Below, piece after piece: positions 47,261 through 56,453 of a stretch of 64,000 nt of DNA. Origin of the DNA: Lachnospiraceae bacterium (lineage in GTDB: Bacteria > Bacillota > Clostridia > Lachnospirales > Lachnospiraceae); contig SVFI01000002.1 in assembly GCA_015056905.1 (NCBI GenBank), positions 1 through 64,000 of the forward strand. The letters are read 5' to 3'. The first letter of the stretch is position 1; each line of letters starts with the position of its first letter. The translations under genes and the position numbers were made by a program. The notes under the pieces were generated by a model, which saw only the letters and a program-made list of their open reading frames with translations, was not told the origin of the DNA and did not search any database.

Positions 47261-48847
47261 ATGAAAAAAGCAATTATTATCGGAGCCGGTCCTGCCGGTC
47301 TTACTGCAGCCTACCAGCTCCTGAAGGAAACAGATATAAAGCCTGTTATTTTGGAAGAGACAGAGTACATCGGCGGTATTTCCCGTACAGCAGAATACAA
47401 AGGAAACCGTATGGACCTCGGCGGTCACCGTTTCTTCTCCAAGGTTGAACAGGTAAATGACATTTGGACAACCCTCATGCCTATGCAGGGAGCACCATCC
47501 AGTGACGACCTTCTGCTCGGACGCGACGTTGCACTTTCCGAGGGCGGTCCGAACCCGGAGAAAACAGATATCGTATCTCTGGTCCGCACACGTGTCAGCC
47601 GTATTTTTTTCCTCCGCAAGTTTTTTGATTATCCGATTTCCATGAAACCGGAAACCTTCATCAACATGGGCTTGTGGCGGACGCTGAAAGCAGGATTTGG
47701 TTATTTGTATTCCTGCGCATTCAAACGCGAAGAGAAATCTCTCGAAGATTTTTATATTAACCGTTTCGGAAAACCGTTATACAGCATGTTCTTTGAAGAC
47801 TACACCGAAAAGCTCTGGGGTGTACACCCGAGCAACATCGCACCGGACTGGGGCGCACAGCGTGTCAAAGAACTTTCCATCGGTAAAATGATTGCTGAGT
47901 TTTTCAAGAAATTGTTTAATCCGAAATATAAGACCAATTCCACTTCCCTGATTGAGCAGTTCATGTACCCGAAGAAAGGGCCGGGACAGCTTTGGGAAAA
48001 GATGGCGGATGAAATCCGTGACATGGGCGGCGAAATCATTTTCAACACCAAGGCTACACGCATTTTGCAGGAAAACGGCGTAATTACCGGTGTAGAATTC
48101 ACAAAGACGATTTCAACCGGTGAAGCAGCGATGGAGCAGCTTACCGACGAGAAAACGATTTACAGCGGTGACTACTATTTTTCTACTATGCCTGTCAAAG
48201 ACCTTGTCATTGCGATGGGCGAGGATGCTCCGAGCGAGATCCACGACATTGCCAAAGAGCTTCCGTACCGCGATTTTATTACGGTCGGTCTCTTAGTGAA
48301 TAAATTATTACTTAAAAACAAAACCAACATGAAAACGGTGAACAATATTGTTCCTGACTGCTGGATTTACATTCAGGAGCGCGATGTCAAAATCGGACGT
48401 CTTCAGGTGTTCAACAACTGGTCGCCTTATATGCCTGCCAAGAACGAAGAAACGGTATGGGTGGGACTTGAATACTTCTGCAACGAAGGCGACGACATGT
48501 GGAACATGTCGTCGGAAGACTTTATCAATTTTGCCATCAGCGAGCTTGTCAAAATTGATGTTATTTCCAAGGACGATGTGCTTGATGCGACACACATCCG
48601 TGTAAAGAAAGCATATCCGGCATACTTCGGAACCTACAAGCAGTTTGACAAAGTACAGGAATATCTTTCCTCGTTTGCGAATCTTTTCTGTATTGGACGG
48701 AACGGCCAGCACCGTTACAACAACATGGACCATTCCATGCTGACCGCCATCGAGGCAGTCAACGCCATCAAATCCGGCAGCACGGACAAGCGTCTTATCT
48801 GGAATGTCAATACGGAGAAGGAATACCACGAGACGAAAGAAGAATAA
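47261..48847 (+). CDS. NAD(P)/FAD-dependent oxidoreductase (UDP-galactopyranose mutase-like)
   Basis: 528 residues; ATG after AAAGGAA. The dinucleotide fold starts [16 protein letters not shown], followed by GGISRT and a GGHRFFSK block. The C-terminal half includes [12 protein letters not shown]. This is the amine oxidase/protoporphyrinogen oxidase-like group that includes Glf-type enzymes and unnamed homologues in glycan clusters. The substrate is not clear. It has its own promoter and terminator. Confidence 0.8.
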   Translation: MKKAIIIGAGPAGLTAAYQLLKETDIKPVILEETEYIGGISRTAEYKGNRMDLGGHRFFSKVEQVNDIWTTLMPMQGAPSSDDLLLGRDVALSEGGPNPEKTDIVSLVRTRVSRIFFLRKFFDYPISMKPETFINMGLWRTLKAGFGYLYSCAFKREEKSLEDFYINRFGKPLYSMFFEDYTEKLWGVHPSNIAPDWGAQRVKELSIGKMIAEFFKKLFNPKYKTNSTSLIEQFMYPKKGPGQLWEKMADEIRDMGGEIIFNTKATRILQENGVITGVEFTKTISTGEAAMEQLTDEKTIYSGDYYFSTMPVKDLVIAMGEDAPSEIHDIAKELPYRDFITVGLLVNKLLLKNKTNMKTVNNIVPDCWIYIQERDVKIGRLQVFNNWSPYMPAKNEETVWVGLEYFCNEGDDMWNMSSEDFINFAISELVKIDVISKDDVLDATHIRVKKAYPAYFGTYKQFDKVQEYLSSFANLFCIGRNGQHRYNNMDHSMLTAIEAVNAIKSGSTDKRLIWNVNTEKEYHETKEE

Positions 48848-48854
48848 TGTGCAT

Positions 48855-48915
48855 AAAAAATGGCTGACGCAAAATGGATGCGGTATATCGTATCCATTCT
48901 GCATCAGCTTTTTTA
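48855..48915 (+). terminator. Terminator of the FAD oxidoreductase gene
   Basis: Long stem GCTGACGCAAAATGGATGCG against CGTATCCATTCTGCATCAGC (four mismatches) with GTATAT loop, followed by TTTTTTAG. A run of A on the other side could allow bidirectional use. Confidence 0.85.
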
Positions 48916-48925
48916 GTGCAAGATG

Positions 48926-49196
48926 ATTCCGACGAAATATTAATTTCTGTACAATAGTCGGGTAAATTCTGAGTATCTTTCCCGACTATTTCTAACTTTC
49001 TGCTCCCAGGTCGGAATTATTTTCTAAAAAGTACCCGATTTGGGGTTTGTTTTCAAAAATTAGTCGGAAATATGTTGTTTTTTTCACCGACCCAAGCTGA
49101 TAAATTTCCTACCAGTCGGGATTAAGCTTTGAAAAGCACCCGACGAACAGAAAAAAACGAAAATTAAGTAGGAAATCCTGCGTAATATTAGTAAAA
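48926..49196. repeat. Dispersed GTCGGG palindromic repeat, copy B
   Basis: The first 99 bp and last ~60 bp match copy A (34203). About 105 bp of further GTCGGG/CCCGAC palindromes lie between. Outer stem ATTCCGAC / GTCGGAAT and a perfect inner stem AATAGTCGGG / CCCGACTATT are present, and AGTCGGG...CCCGAC recurs further on. Non-coding, between a plus gene and a minus gene. Confidence 0.85.
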
Positions 49197-49230
49197 CAAA
49201 GACCGCTGCAGGCCGTGGGAAACATCCTCC

Positions 49231-50829
49231 CTACGGCTCATATCCCTCGGAAAACAGGTACATCCCCTGCTGCCCCTCATAGACAGCATAATGTTCATCC
49301 TGATAGACGCACACCGCATCTTCCATCACCGTGAAATCTCCCTTGAGCATTCCCGCCTCCTCGGTTCTTGCAAGAAGAAGGAACGTCTTGCCCTCATGGA
49401 ATCCGGCGCGGTAATACTCCTTCGGTGAAAGCCATTCATACGGCGCCGCCTTACCGTTCTCGCCGCCGAGATTTCCGACCTTTATGTTACCGTCACTGAG
49501 ATACTCTGTCACGGACGCATTCCAGAACGTCGCGTATCCGAACTCATAATCCTGTGACTCCAAAAATTCCATGTATCCATATCGCTTCGCGCAGTCATTA
49601 TATTTCACGTCCTGCCAGAGTTCCCCGTAAAGAGATGCCAAAACAACACCTGCCAAAAAGACCGCCACAAGCACCTTCTGCAAACCTACTGCCGGTTTCC
49701 ATTTCTGCATAAAGATTCCAATCAGAAGCACTCCGATGACATAGACCGGAAGCCAGTAACGGTACTGCATCAAAACATTGGTAAAGATAAGCATGTACCA
49801 GTTAATCAGAAACAGAAATACAAAGAAGTAAAGCAGGAACCGCTCCGCGTGCGAGAGAATCTCCATGCGTTTTTTCCATAAATACACAATCATTCCGACA
49901 AACGCAAGGAAAAACAGGCATTTGACCGGATTCACCAGACCCAGCGGCGAGACCACCTTTATCTCCCGATATCCGAAGAATTCAAGCATCAGGCGGATGG
50001 AACGAAGAAAGCGCTCCGGAACATCCGCAATCGGTACAAACGCAACCTCAGATGTTGTGTCAAAACTGTAATGAACCGCCAAATAAAACTTGTTGATAAG
50101 GAATCCCACACCTGCAAACGCTGTCATAAGAAGAGAAAACAAAATCGGCCGTATGTTCTCTTTTTTTTGCTGCCCCGGTTCCGATACCGCAATAAACAGA
50201 TATGCCAAAAGCATCGGAAGATAAAGACTTGCCAGATAGCGAAGACCTGACATTCCGAGAATCAGTGCTGCGAGACACAAAACACCGGCGCGGATCCAAA
50301 ACAGCTTCGGTGCCTTTTTTTCCTTTATCACAAAGGAAAGCACCAGATAGGTGCAGATAACCTGCGACGTATAAAAACATCCGACAAACATCATATCAAG
50401 ATACTCGTTCGAGAGCGGTGCAAACAAAAGCGCCAGGCACAGGAAATGCCATTTCTTATCGATAGAAAAACGCTTTCCGAACATATAATAAGCGTAGACA
50501 AGTAAGATATAAAAAATAAATATAGAAATCACTTTCACAACCGTGTAATCCGAAAACAGCCAAAACAGCGGTATCATTATCAAATGCGAATACACAATCC
50601 GAATCTCTGTGGAGTAAAACCAGTTTTGCGAAAGGAGACTTCCTTCCTCTGCCAAAAGCTTCGATAATATGACCTCCGCCGTCGTATCGGAGTGCATCAG
50701 ATTGTCCGGACAAAACAGGCAGAACGCAGCCAGCGCAAGCACCGTAATTCCGAATAAAGACGCAAAAGCAATCTCCTGCCATGTAAGTTTATGTTTGATA
50801 AGTCCAAAATCTTGTTTCTTTTCAGTCAT
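49231..50829 (-). CDS. Polytopic membrane protein, GT-C-like
   Basis: 532 residues; second ATG chosen because GGTGG is 6 bp upstream. About 11 helices; the first loop has HSDTTAEVILSKLLAEEGSLL, as in unnamed GT-C-like proteins, and a C-terminal soluble domain of about 120 residues follows. No named function. It is divergent from the next large membrane protein, with which it shares topology, but not sequence in any obvious way. Confidence 0.7.
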   Translation of the reverse strand: MTEKKQDFGLIKHKLTWQEIAFASLFGITVLALAAFCLFCPDNLMHSDTTAEVILSKLLAEEGSLLSQNWFYSTEIRIVYSHLIMIPLFWLFSDYTVVKVISIFIFYILLVYAYYMFGKRFSIDKKWHFLCLALLFAPLSNEYLDMMFVGCFYTSQVICTYLVLSFVIKEKKAPKLFWIRAGVLCLAALILGMSGLRYLASLYLPMLLAYLFIAVSEPGQQKKENIRPILFSLLMTAFAGVGFLINKFYLAVHYSFDTTSEVAFVPIADVPERFLRSIRLMLEFFGYREIKVVSPLGLVNPVKCLFFLAFVGMIVYLWKKRMEILSHAERFLLYFFVFLFLINWYMLIFTNVLMQYRYWLPVYVIGVLLIGIFMQKWKPAVGLQKVLVAVFLAGVVLASLYGELWQDVKYNDCAKRYGYMEFLESQDYEFGYATFWNASVTEYLSDGNIKVGNLGGENGKAAPYEWLSPKEYYRAGFHEGKTFLLLARTEEAGMLKGDFTVMEDAVCVYQDEHYAVYEGQQGMYLFSEGYEP

Positions 50830-50897
50830 GTTCATCCACCATTTTCTATATGCTTCAGCCGTATGGCCTACTTTAGTTTACCCTTATCCCGCTTATG

Positions 50898-50926
50898 TTG
50901 TCAAATGCTCTGATTTATACTAAAAT
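50898..50926 (+). promoter_or_regulatory. Promoter of the large membrane protein gene
   Basis: TTGTCA (50898-50903) and TAAAAT (50921-50926) with a 17-bp spacer, 28 bp before the ATG. Confidence 0.6.
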
Positions 50927-50954
50927 ACAAATATCAATGGAAACGGAGAAATTT

Positions 50955-53846
50955 ATGGAAGCTTTGACTTTTATTCTTTCAATTTGCATACCTGTCGTTT
51001 TACTTTTCTTTGTTTTTATCCGCGTATTTCCAGGTATGGCAGAAACCCCGCAGATATTTGACGACTTTATCATAGAAAACGTATCCTCCGCCGGCTACAA
51101 CAAGTCCGCGGAGCTTATGCTGTTCCGCGTTATTGCAATGATATGCATGGCACTTACGCTCCTGCTTGTCTTTGCGCTGATGCGCCTTACCCGAAACAGA
51201 CAATCGGGACCGATGCGGAAGTTTTCACAGGAACAGGAGGCATTGCTCACCGCTGCTCTCATAGCACTGTTTGCTTTTGCGGGACATTTTATTGTCTTTG
51301 GCAAAGCGGATACGGCTTGTGGGCTCGGTCTGATTGTTGTTCTTTTGACTGCATTGTGGCATAAACTGACAAAGGAATCTGCGAAGGAACTTTTGCTTCT
51401 TCCTGTGCTGTCATACTACGCCGTCCTCGCTGTCCTCACTGTGCTTGTACGAATCTCTCCTGTCTTTGCGCTCTCGCAGCAAACAATCTTCCTCGTTGCG
51501 GGAATGACTGCTCTTATCCTTTTCGCAGTCAGCCGAATCCGCTTTCTCAGCATTCACCGGGTGCTTCTTGTGTTACAAGTCATCATCCCGGTACTGCTTG
51601 TGCTGTTTTTCGTGGATTCCTATGTCTATCGGGGAACTTTACAGCGCATTCCGTATGCACCGTTTTACTATATCTTTTTCGGCGGACTTCTTTTCAGTTT
51701 CGTGCTTATGGCAGTACTTCATCTGCTCAAACACATAAAAAAAGCAGACACTCTGTCGCCGGGCAAACTGATTCATCCGATTACCGCCATTACTGTTTTT
51801 ATTTATAATTCATACTCCGCCTGCCCGATATATGCGCAGCCGGATCAGCACCATCACGGAGAACAGCTGATTCCGTGGCAGCAGATTGTATCGCTCGGTC
51901 AGACGGCCTACGACGAATACACTCCGGTTTCCGGTCTTTTTCCGCTCGTAAACGGCTTTATCCAAAACATCCTGCTCGGCGGAACCGTTTCAGACTATTC
52001 TCCTGCTGTCAGTATTATGGTTGTGCTGTTTTGTATCGTTACCATGTACCTGATTTGCAAACATGTGGGAGGTGCATACGGACTTTTGTTCGCCGTATTT
52101 TTTGCCCTGCCATCCTACAACAGGCAGTATATGGTCCTGCCGCTTCTGTTGCTTCTTTTCTTAACAAGCCTGCAAAACCGCCCGGGACTTTGGCTCAAAA
52201 CATGGATTTTTTCCTGCTTCCTTGCAGGCTTATATTATCCGCTGTACGGTGCGGCAGTTCTCCTCGGAACTCTTCCGCTCGGTATCGCCGTCTTTTATCG
52301 ATACATGAAGGATACCGATTGGAAAACCACACGAAAACAACCTTTGTTTTACATCGGATGGCTACTCTGTCTTTTTCCGGTTGTGCTGTGCTTACCGCTT
52401 CTTTTACGCATGGTCAGCCATACTCTCGTATACTCCGGACAAACAACGCTCGCAGACGGAATTTCCCTTTACGGCCAAAATTCTCCAGACTTTTTCCTGC
52501 CATATCTTGCAGGAACGCATGAGTCTCTGAGGCTTATGCTTTACTACGGACTCAGGTTTTTCCTTCCGATGCTTCCACTTATTGTGGCCTGCGCCTTGTT
52601 TGCCATCGCTTACTTTAAGAAACAAAGAGCAGAAAAAAGCAGGAGTCACGCGTTTCTCTTCGGACTTATCGCAATGGTAATTTCGCTGGCTGTCTCCTAC
52701 ACATATACACTCGTGCGGGCTGATGTCAACATGATTCTGTCGCGGACAGCTCCTGTGCTGGTTGCCGTTGCAGGTATGTTCCTTCCGGTACTGCTTCTTA
52801 GCCATGGTGCAAAGCACTTTTCACTTCCCGTGCGCGCTGTAACTATCGCCGCATGCTTTGCACTTCCTATGCTGCTTTACCATCAAGTGTCTGCCATGAA
52901 ATTTCCGGACATGTGGGTTTATCCAAACGGCGAAGCAGCTCTTGTCATGGATGATGAAGACAAACTTTTTGCCGCCTACGAAGTACCGGAAAGTTTTATT
53001 TCCATGAAAGAAATCGACCTTCCGGACACAACAATGCTCGGCAACGGTTTCATGGTAGCAGACCAGATTCACTATTTGACTTCCTATGCGGCGGTAATGG
53101 AAAAATGCCGGGCAATGCAACCGGACACCTATTATATGGGAATGGACGGACAGGGATTTTATTATTATTTGAACGCTAAGGCCTGCGCGACCGGTTTTAT
53201 CCAGGCCGGTAAGGGCTATGATGCGCAGCAACGCCTTTTAGAAACAATAAAAACAAAGCAACCTGTGATTTTTTTACTCGAACCGCAGGCGTCTTACCAT
53301 ATTTTTTACTATGTGCTGACCGGAGACTACATCTATTGCGCCGCGGACCGGGCGTTCTATCCGGCCAAGTTATATGCGATGCTTTACCCGGAAAATGCAT
53401 CCGGCGATGATTTCCGTCAAGAGGCAGCCGCTACTGATTTAGGGCTTTCTCCTGCTTCATTCGGAAACTCTTTCCATACGCTTTCAGCGCGTCTGAGCGA
53501 AACGTCTCTTAAAGCCGGCGACGCCCTCTCTCCTGCCACCGTATCAGGCAGAGAATATGATATTTTGTACCTGCGTCTCCCTAAAACGCTCTCTGCACAG
53601 AGTGCTTCCGTAAAGATTACGTTCACCTGCGATGATTCTTCCTATGAAGGCGCAAACGTAACTTGCAAAACCGGAGATGGTACACTTCTCATTCCGATGG
53701 GTATGAATGCGTGCTGGCTCCTCAGCAATAACTCAGACATTGTACTGACATTTTACGGGGCAGAAGGCACCGAAATAAAACAAATCCCTCTGGAACAATG
53801 TACGGCAGAGGGACTGGAATGCATATTTTATGAGCTAAAGAAGTAG
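50955..53846 (+). CDS. Large polytopic membrane protein, GT-C-like, unknown
   Basis: 963 residues; ATG 6 bp after GGAG. About 16 helices over residues 1-640, then a soluble extracytoplasmic domain (about 650-963) of beta-rich character. After the eighth helix comes DQHHHGEQLIPWQQIVSLGQ, an acidic/His loop that resembles the donor-binding loop of lipid-linked glycosyltransferases. Activity is not proven. It converges with lspA, leaving 6 bp between stops. Confidence 0.75.
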   Translation: MEALTFILSICIPVVLLFFVFIRVFPGMAETPQIFDDFIIENVSSAGYNKSAELMLFRVIAMICMALTLLLVFALMRLTRNRQSGPMRKFSQEQEALLTAALIALFAFAGHFIVFGKADTACGLGLIVVLLTALWHKLTKESAKELLLLPVLSYYAVLAVLTVLVRISPVFALSQQTIFLVAGMTALILFAVSRIRFLSIHRVLLVLQVIIPVLLVLFFVDSYVYRGTLQRIPYAPFYYIFFGGLLFSFVLMAVLHLLKHIKKADTLSPGKLIHPITAITVFIYNSYSACPIYAQPDQHHHGEQLIPWQQIVSLGQTAYDEYTPVSGLFPLVNGFIQNILLGGTVSDYSPAVSIMVVLFCIVTMYLICKHVGGAYGLLFAVFFALPSYNRQYMVLPLLLLLFLTSLQNRPGLWLKTWIFSCFLAGLYYPLYGAAVLLGTLPLGIAVFYRYMKDTDWKTTRKQPLFYIGWLLCLFPVVLCLPLLLRMVSHTLVYSGQTTLADGISLYGQNSPDFFLPYLAGTHESLRLMLYYGLRFFLPMLPLIVACALFAIAYFKKQRAEKSRSHAFLFGLIAMVISLAVSYTYTLVRADVNMILSRTAPVLVAVAGMFLPVLLLSHGAKHFSLPVRAVTIAACFALPMLLYHQVSAMKFPDMWVYPNGEAALVMDDEDKLFAAYEVPESFISMKEIDLPDTTMLGNGFMVADQIHYLTSYAAVMEKCRAMQPDTYYMGMDGQGFYYYLNAKACATGFIQAGKGYDAQQRLLETIKTKQPVIFLLEPQASYHIFYYVLTGDYIYCAADRAFYPAKLYAMLYPENASGDDFRQEAAATDLGLSPASFGNSFHTLSARLSETSLKAGDALSPATVSGREYDILYLRLPKTLSAQSASVKITFTCDDSSYEGANVTCKTGDGTLLIPMGMNACWLLSNNSDIVLTFYGAEGTEIKQIPLEQCTAEGLECIFYELKK

Positions 53847-53852
53847 AATCTT

Positions 53853-54323
53853 CTATTTTTTCTTCTTTTTCTTCTCCGGCGGCATTTGAATCACCGACAG
53901 AGCAGCTCCGATCATGATAAAGAAATCGGATATGTTAAAGATGGTATTCGCAAACTTCTGATTCGGAACATTGAATCCGACATAATCGACGACATATTGA
54001 CGCACCATTCGGTCATAGGTGTTGCTGAATGCGCCGCCGAGCATCATCGAAAGTCCGAGTTTGAGCAGATGCTTACCGCGTCTTCCGAGCGTAAATACAA
54101 ACACAAGAAGACAACCTGCCGTCAGCACGAGCGACACGTATTTGACCGCAACTCTTTTTCCTTCGCCGAAATTGAGAAATGCGCCTTCGTTATGGTATTT
54201 GGTTAAGTACATTTTTCCGTCAAAGATAGGAATGCGCACTTTTTCATCCGCAAGTTTTTCCACAAAAAATTTGATTACAAACTCCACGATAAAAATAAGT
54301 CCGGTGATGGCAGAATAAATCAT
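53853..54323 (-). CDS. lspA: Lipoprotein signal peptidase LspA
   Basis: 156 residues with four helices. The catalytic Asp pair is Asp104 (NTYDRM) and Asp133 (NISDFF), and the NEGAFLNF motif is at 45-52. It removes signal peptides from prolipoproteins such as the GH9 lipoprotein of this window. A basic Lys tail ends it. Confidence 0.92.
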   Translation of the reverse strand: MIYSAITGLIFIVEFVIKFFVEKLADEKVRIPIFDGKMYLTKYHNEGAFLNFGEGKRVAVKYVSLVLTAGCLLVFVFTLGRRGKHLLKLGLSMMLGGAFSNTYDRMVRQYVVDYVGFNVPNQKFANTIFNISDFFIMIGAALSVIQMPPEKKKKKK

Positions 54324-54366
54324 CTCTTTGTCTCCTTGAAAGATTTTTTACAGTGTAGCACACATC

Positions 54367-56073
54367 CTAAATTTCTTCAATGAGACTTTCGAAGAGCCCT
54401 GCCACCGTCATTTTCCCGTAGCCCCACGTCGCATTCGGATACTGAATATCCTCATCTCGCAACGCTCCCCGAATAAAGTAATTCCGGATTTCAAGACTCG
54501 AGAGCAGAATCCCGCCTTGTCTTATAATCACCCATTCCATAAACAGCGCCGCCGCGCCTGCCATCAGAGCCGCCGAAGCACTTGAGCCTGTCAATGCACC
54601 GGAGGCGGAAGCAATGTCTACTCCGGCAACGGCCATCGCAGGTTTTATCTGTCCCACAGCCTCTCCTCCTCTCCCGCTGTCAATCGCAAAGCTCCCGCTT
54701 TCCGAGTCAAAATAAGTATGCCCAATCGCAATACGACTGTAGGATGGCTCTGTCATCGTCAGGTATGGATTCGGTCGCAGAAAAGCAACAGGTTGCGGAA
54801 GAAATGCCTCCATCGGAAGCCAGATGTTATAATCTGCCATTCCAAACTCTCCTTCCGCAAACACGCGAACTGTCCAAATTCCCGGTGACGGGTCTGTGAA
54901 GCGGACAAAAATAAGTTCTGCTCCGCTGTTTCTCTCCACCAGCACATAACTGACCGAAACCTGCGTTCCGCTGTAGACAAAGCGGATATTCCGCTCCTCT
55001 CCGTAACGAATCGGAATGCGGTCCGCAAGCTCCCCGTCCGGTGCCCGAAGGGAAATCGTAAATGTATTCGGAACCGCCCCCCATAACTCAAAAGAAAAAC
55101 TTCTTACATTCTCGCTGACACGGATTTCCACATCCTCATAGGCGGTATCCTCCAAGGAAATCCTGCCTGCATAGTGATGTGCCCGGTTTCCCTCATTGCC
55201 TCCACCGATAATCAGGCATCTGCTTTTCCGATTCCCCAGTTCTTCCAAATAACGGTTTAAAAAGGAACTTCCCGTATGGTCTCCCATATTTGTTCCCATC
55301 GTCACACAAAAAACGAGCGGTTTGTTTTGTGCCCTTGCAATCTGCTCAAGGTAGTTAAGTCCCGCCATAATGTCGCTCTCCGCGTACGCCTGCACCCCCG
55401 GTGCAATTCCGTAAAATGACTTCAGATAAGGTTTTGCCTGCCTGCATTTTACCATCACAATCTGCGCCTGCGGTGCGGCGCGAAGAGCTATTGATACAAG
55501 ACCGGTTCCGTGTCCCTCCCCGTCTCTGTGGGCCAGCGTATCTTCCTCGCCATCTCTCCGCCTCCTGAGTGCCTCGTTGATTTGCTCCTGCGTAAATTCC
55601 GTTCCGTACAAAAAACCTTCCGGCGGCTCTCCGCCCTGCTCCGTCTGATCCCATATCGAAAGAATTTTGCTACTCCCGTCGCTCCTCACAAATTCATCCA
55701 GCCAGTACCTGACGCCCGTGTCAACAAATCCAATCAGAATCCCTTCTCCGCTCAGCGAAAGGAGGGGGCGTTGTACCGCTGCAATTCCGCTCTGCTCATA
55801 AGCTCCGCCGAGCGCCGGCTGTATCTGTGCACTTTTGATTTCCCCTGCCCCCGGCATAAGAAGTCCATAGCACTTCGGTATGTACGCATATCGGTACGTT
55901 GCAACGGAAAGAGGCAGTGCCTCCCTGCTGTCAACATACAGAATCCGATAGTCTCCCCCAAGCTCCGAAAAGCAATGCGGAATTCCTTCCAAACTCTGCT
56001 CCGCAAGGCTGGCCGGATAATCGAGCAGTATGTCGTAAAAATCATCGGACAAAATCATGTCTCTGCAATCCAT
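54367..56073 (-). CDS. S8 family serine peptidase (subtilisin-like, Csp-type)
   Basis: 568 residues; ATG 5 bp after GGAGG. The triad is visible: Asp in GFVDTGVRY, His in GHGTGLVS and Ser in GSSASAALMAGAAAL. A large insert between His and Ser contains a jelly-roll-like domain, as in Csp-type germination proteases of Clostridia. No signal peptide is seen, so it is probably cytoplasmic or spore-associated. A giant hairpin separates it from the ClpX-like gene. Confidence 0.85.
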   Translation of the reverse strand: MDCRDMILSDDFYDILLDYPASLAEQSLEGIPHCFSELGGDYRILYVDSREALPLSVATYRYAYIPKCYGLLMPGAGEIKSAQIQPALGGAYEQSGIAAVQRPLLSLSGEGILIGFVDTGVRYWLDEFVRSDGSSKILSIWDQTEQGGEPPEGFLYGTEFTQEQINEALRRRRDGEEDTLAHRDGEGHGTGLVSIALRAAPQAQIVMVKCRQAKPYLKSFYGIAPGVQAYAESDIMAGLNYLEQIARAQNKPLVFCVTMGTNMGDHTGSSFLNRYLEELGNRKSRCLIIGGGNEGNRAHHYAGRISLEDTAYEDVEIRVSENVRSFSFELWGAVPNTFTISLRAPDGELADRIPIRYGEERNIRFVYSGTQVSVSYVLVERNSGAELIFVRFTDPSPGIWTVRVFAEGEFGMADYNIWLPMEAFLPQPVAFLRPNPYLTMTEPSYSRIAIGHTYFDSESGSFAIDSGRGGEAVGQIKPAMAVAGVDIASASGALTGSSASAALMAGAAALFMEWVIIRQGGILLSSLEIRNYFIRGALRDEDIQYPNATWGYGKMTVAGLFESLIEEI

Positions 56074-56128
56074 AGGTTCCTCCAAAAAAGAAAAGAGAAA
56101 GGACTATTGTAATTTCTTCCCATCAAGT

Positions 56129-56383
56129 AAGGTATAGCAGGTCGGTGATGTCCCCTACCTCCGCAGCCTAAGAATTACTAAAAGCCGAAATTCATGCTAA
56201 TAGCAGGTTATAAAAACACCAAACTCTGAAGAAAAAAACGGCATCACCTTGTAAGCGGGCTTACGGTGATGCCGTTTTTTTCTTCCTCAAACATGTGGTA
56301 TTTTTAAAACCAACGCATGATTTTCGGCTTTAACTAATTCTAACGCTGCTGCACAAGGCGCCATCTCCGACCTGCTATACCTT
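56129..56383. repeat. Long imperfect hairpin element 3 (about 255 bp)
   Basis: Arms of about 120 bp face each other: AAGGTATAGCAGGTCGG (56129-56145) with its complement ending at 56383, then AGAATTA, AAAGCCGAAA, TCATGC and finally a perfect GAAGAAAAAAACGGCATCACC inner stem. The loop is 15 bases. The inner stem has a T-run on both sides and can terminate transcription. Non-coding. It is not clearly related in sequence to hairpin elements 1 and 2. Confidence 0.85.
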
Positions 56384-56453
56384 CCTGACTGAAGGAGTTG
56401 CAACAGCCCTTTCTCTTTTGTTATTTGTACAACATATGCGCAGAAAAAACAAT

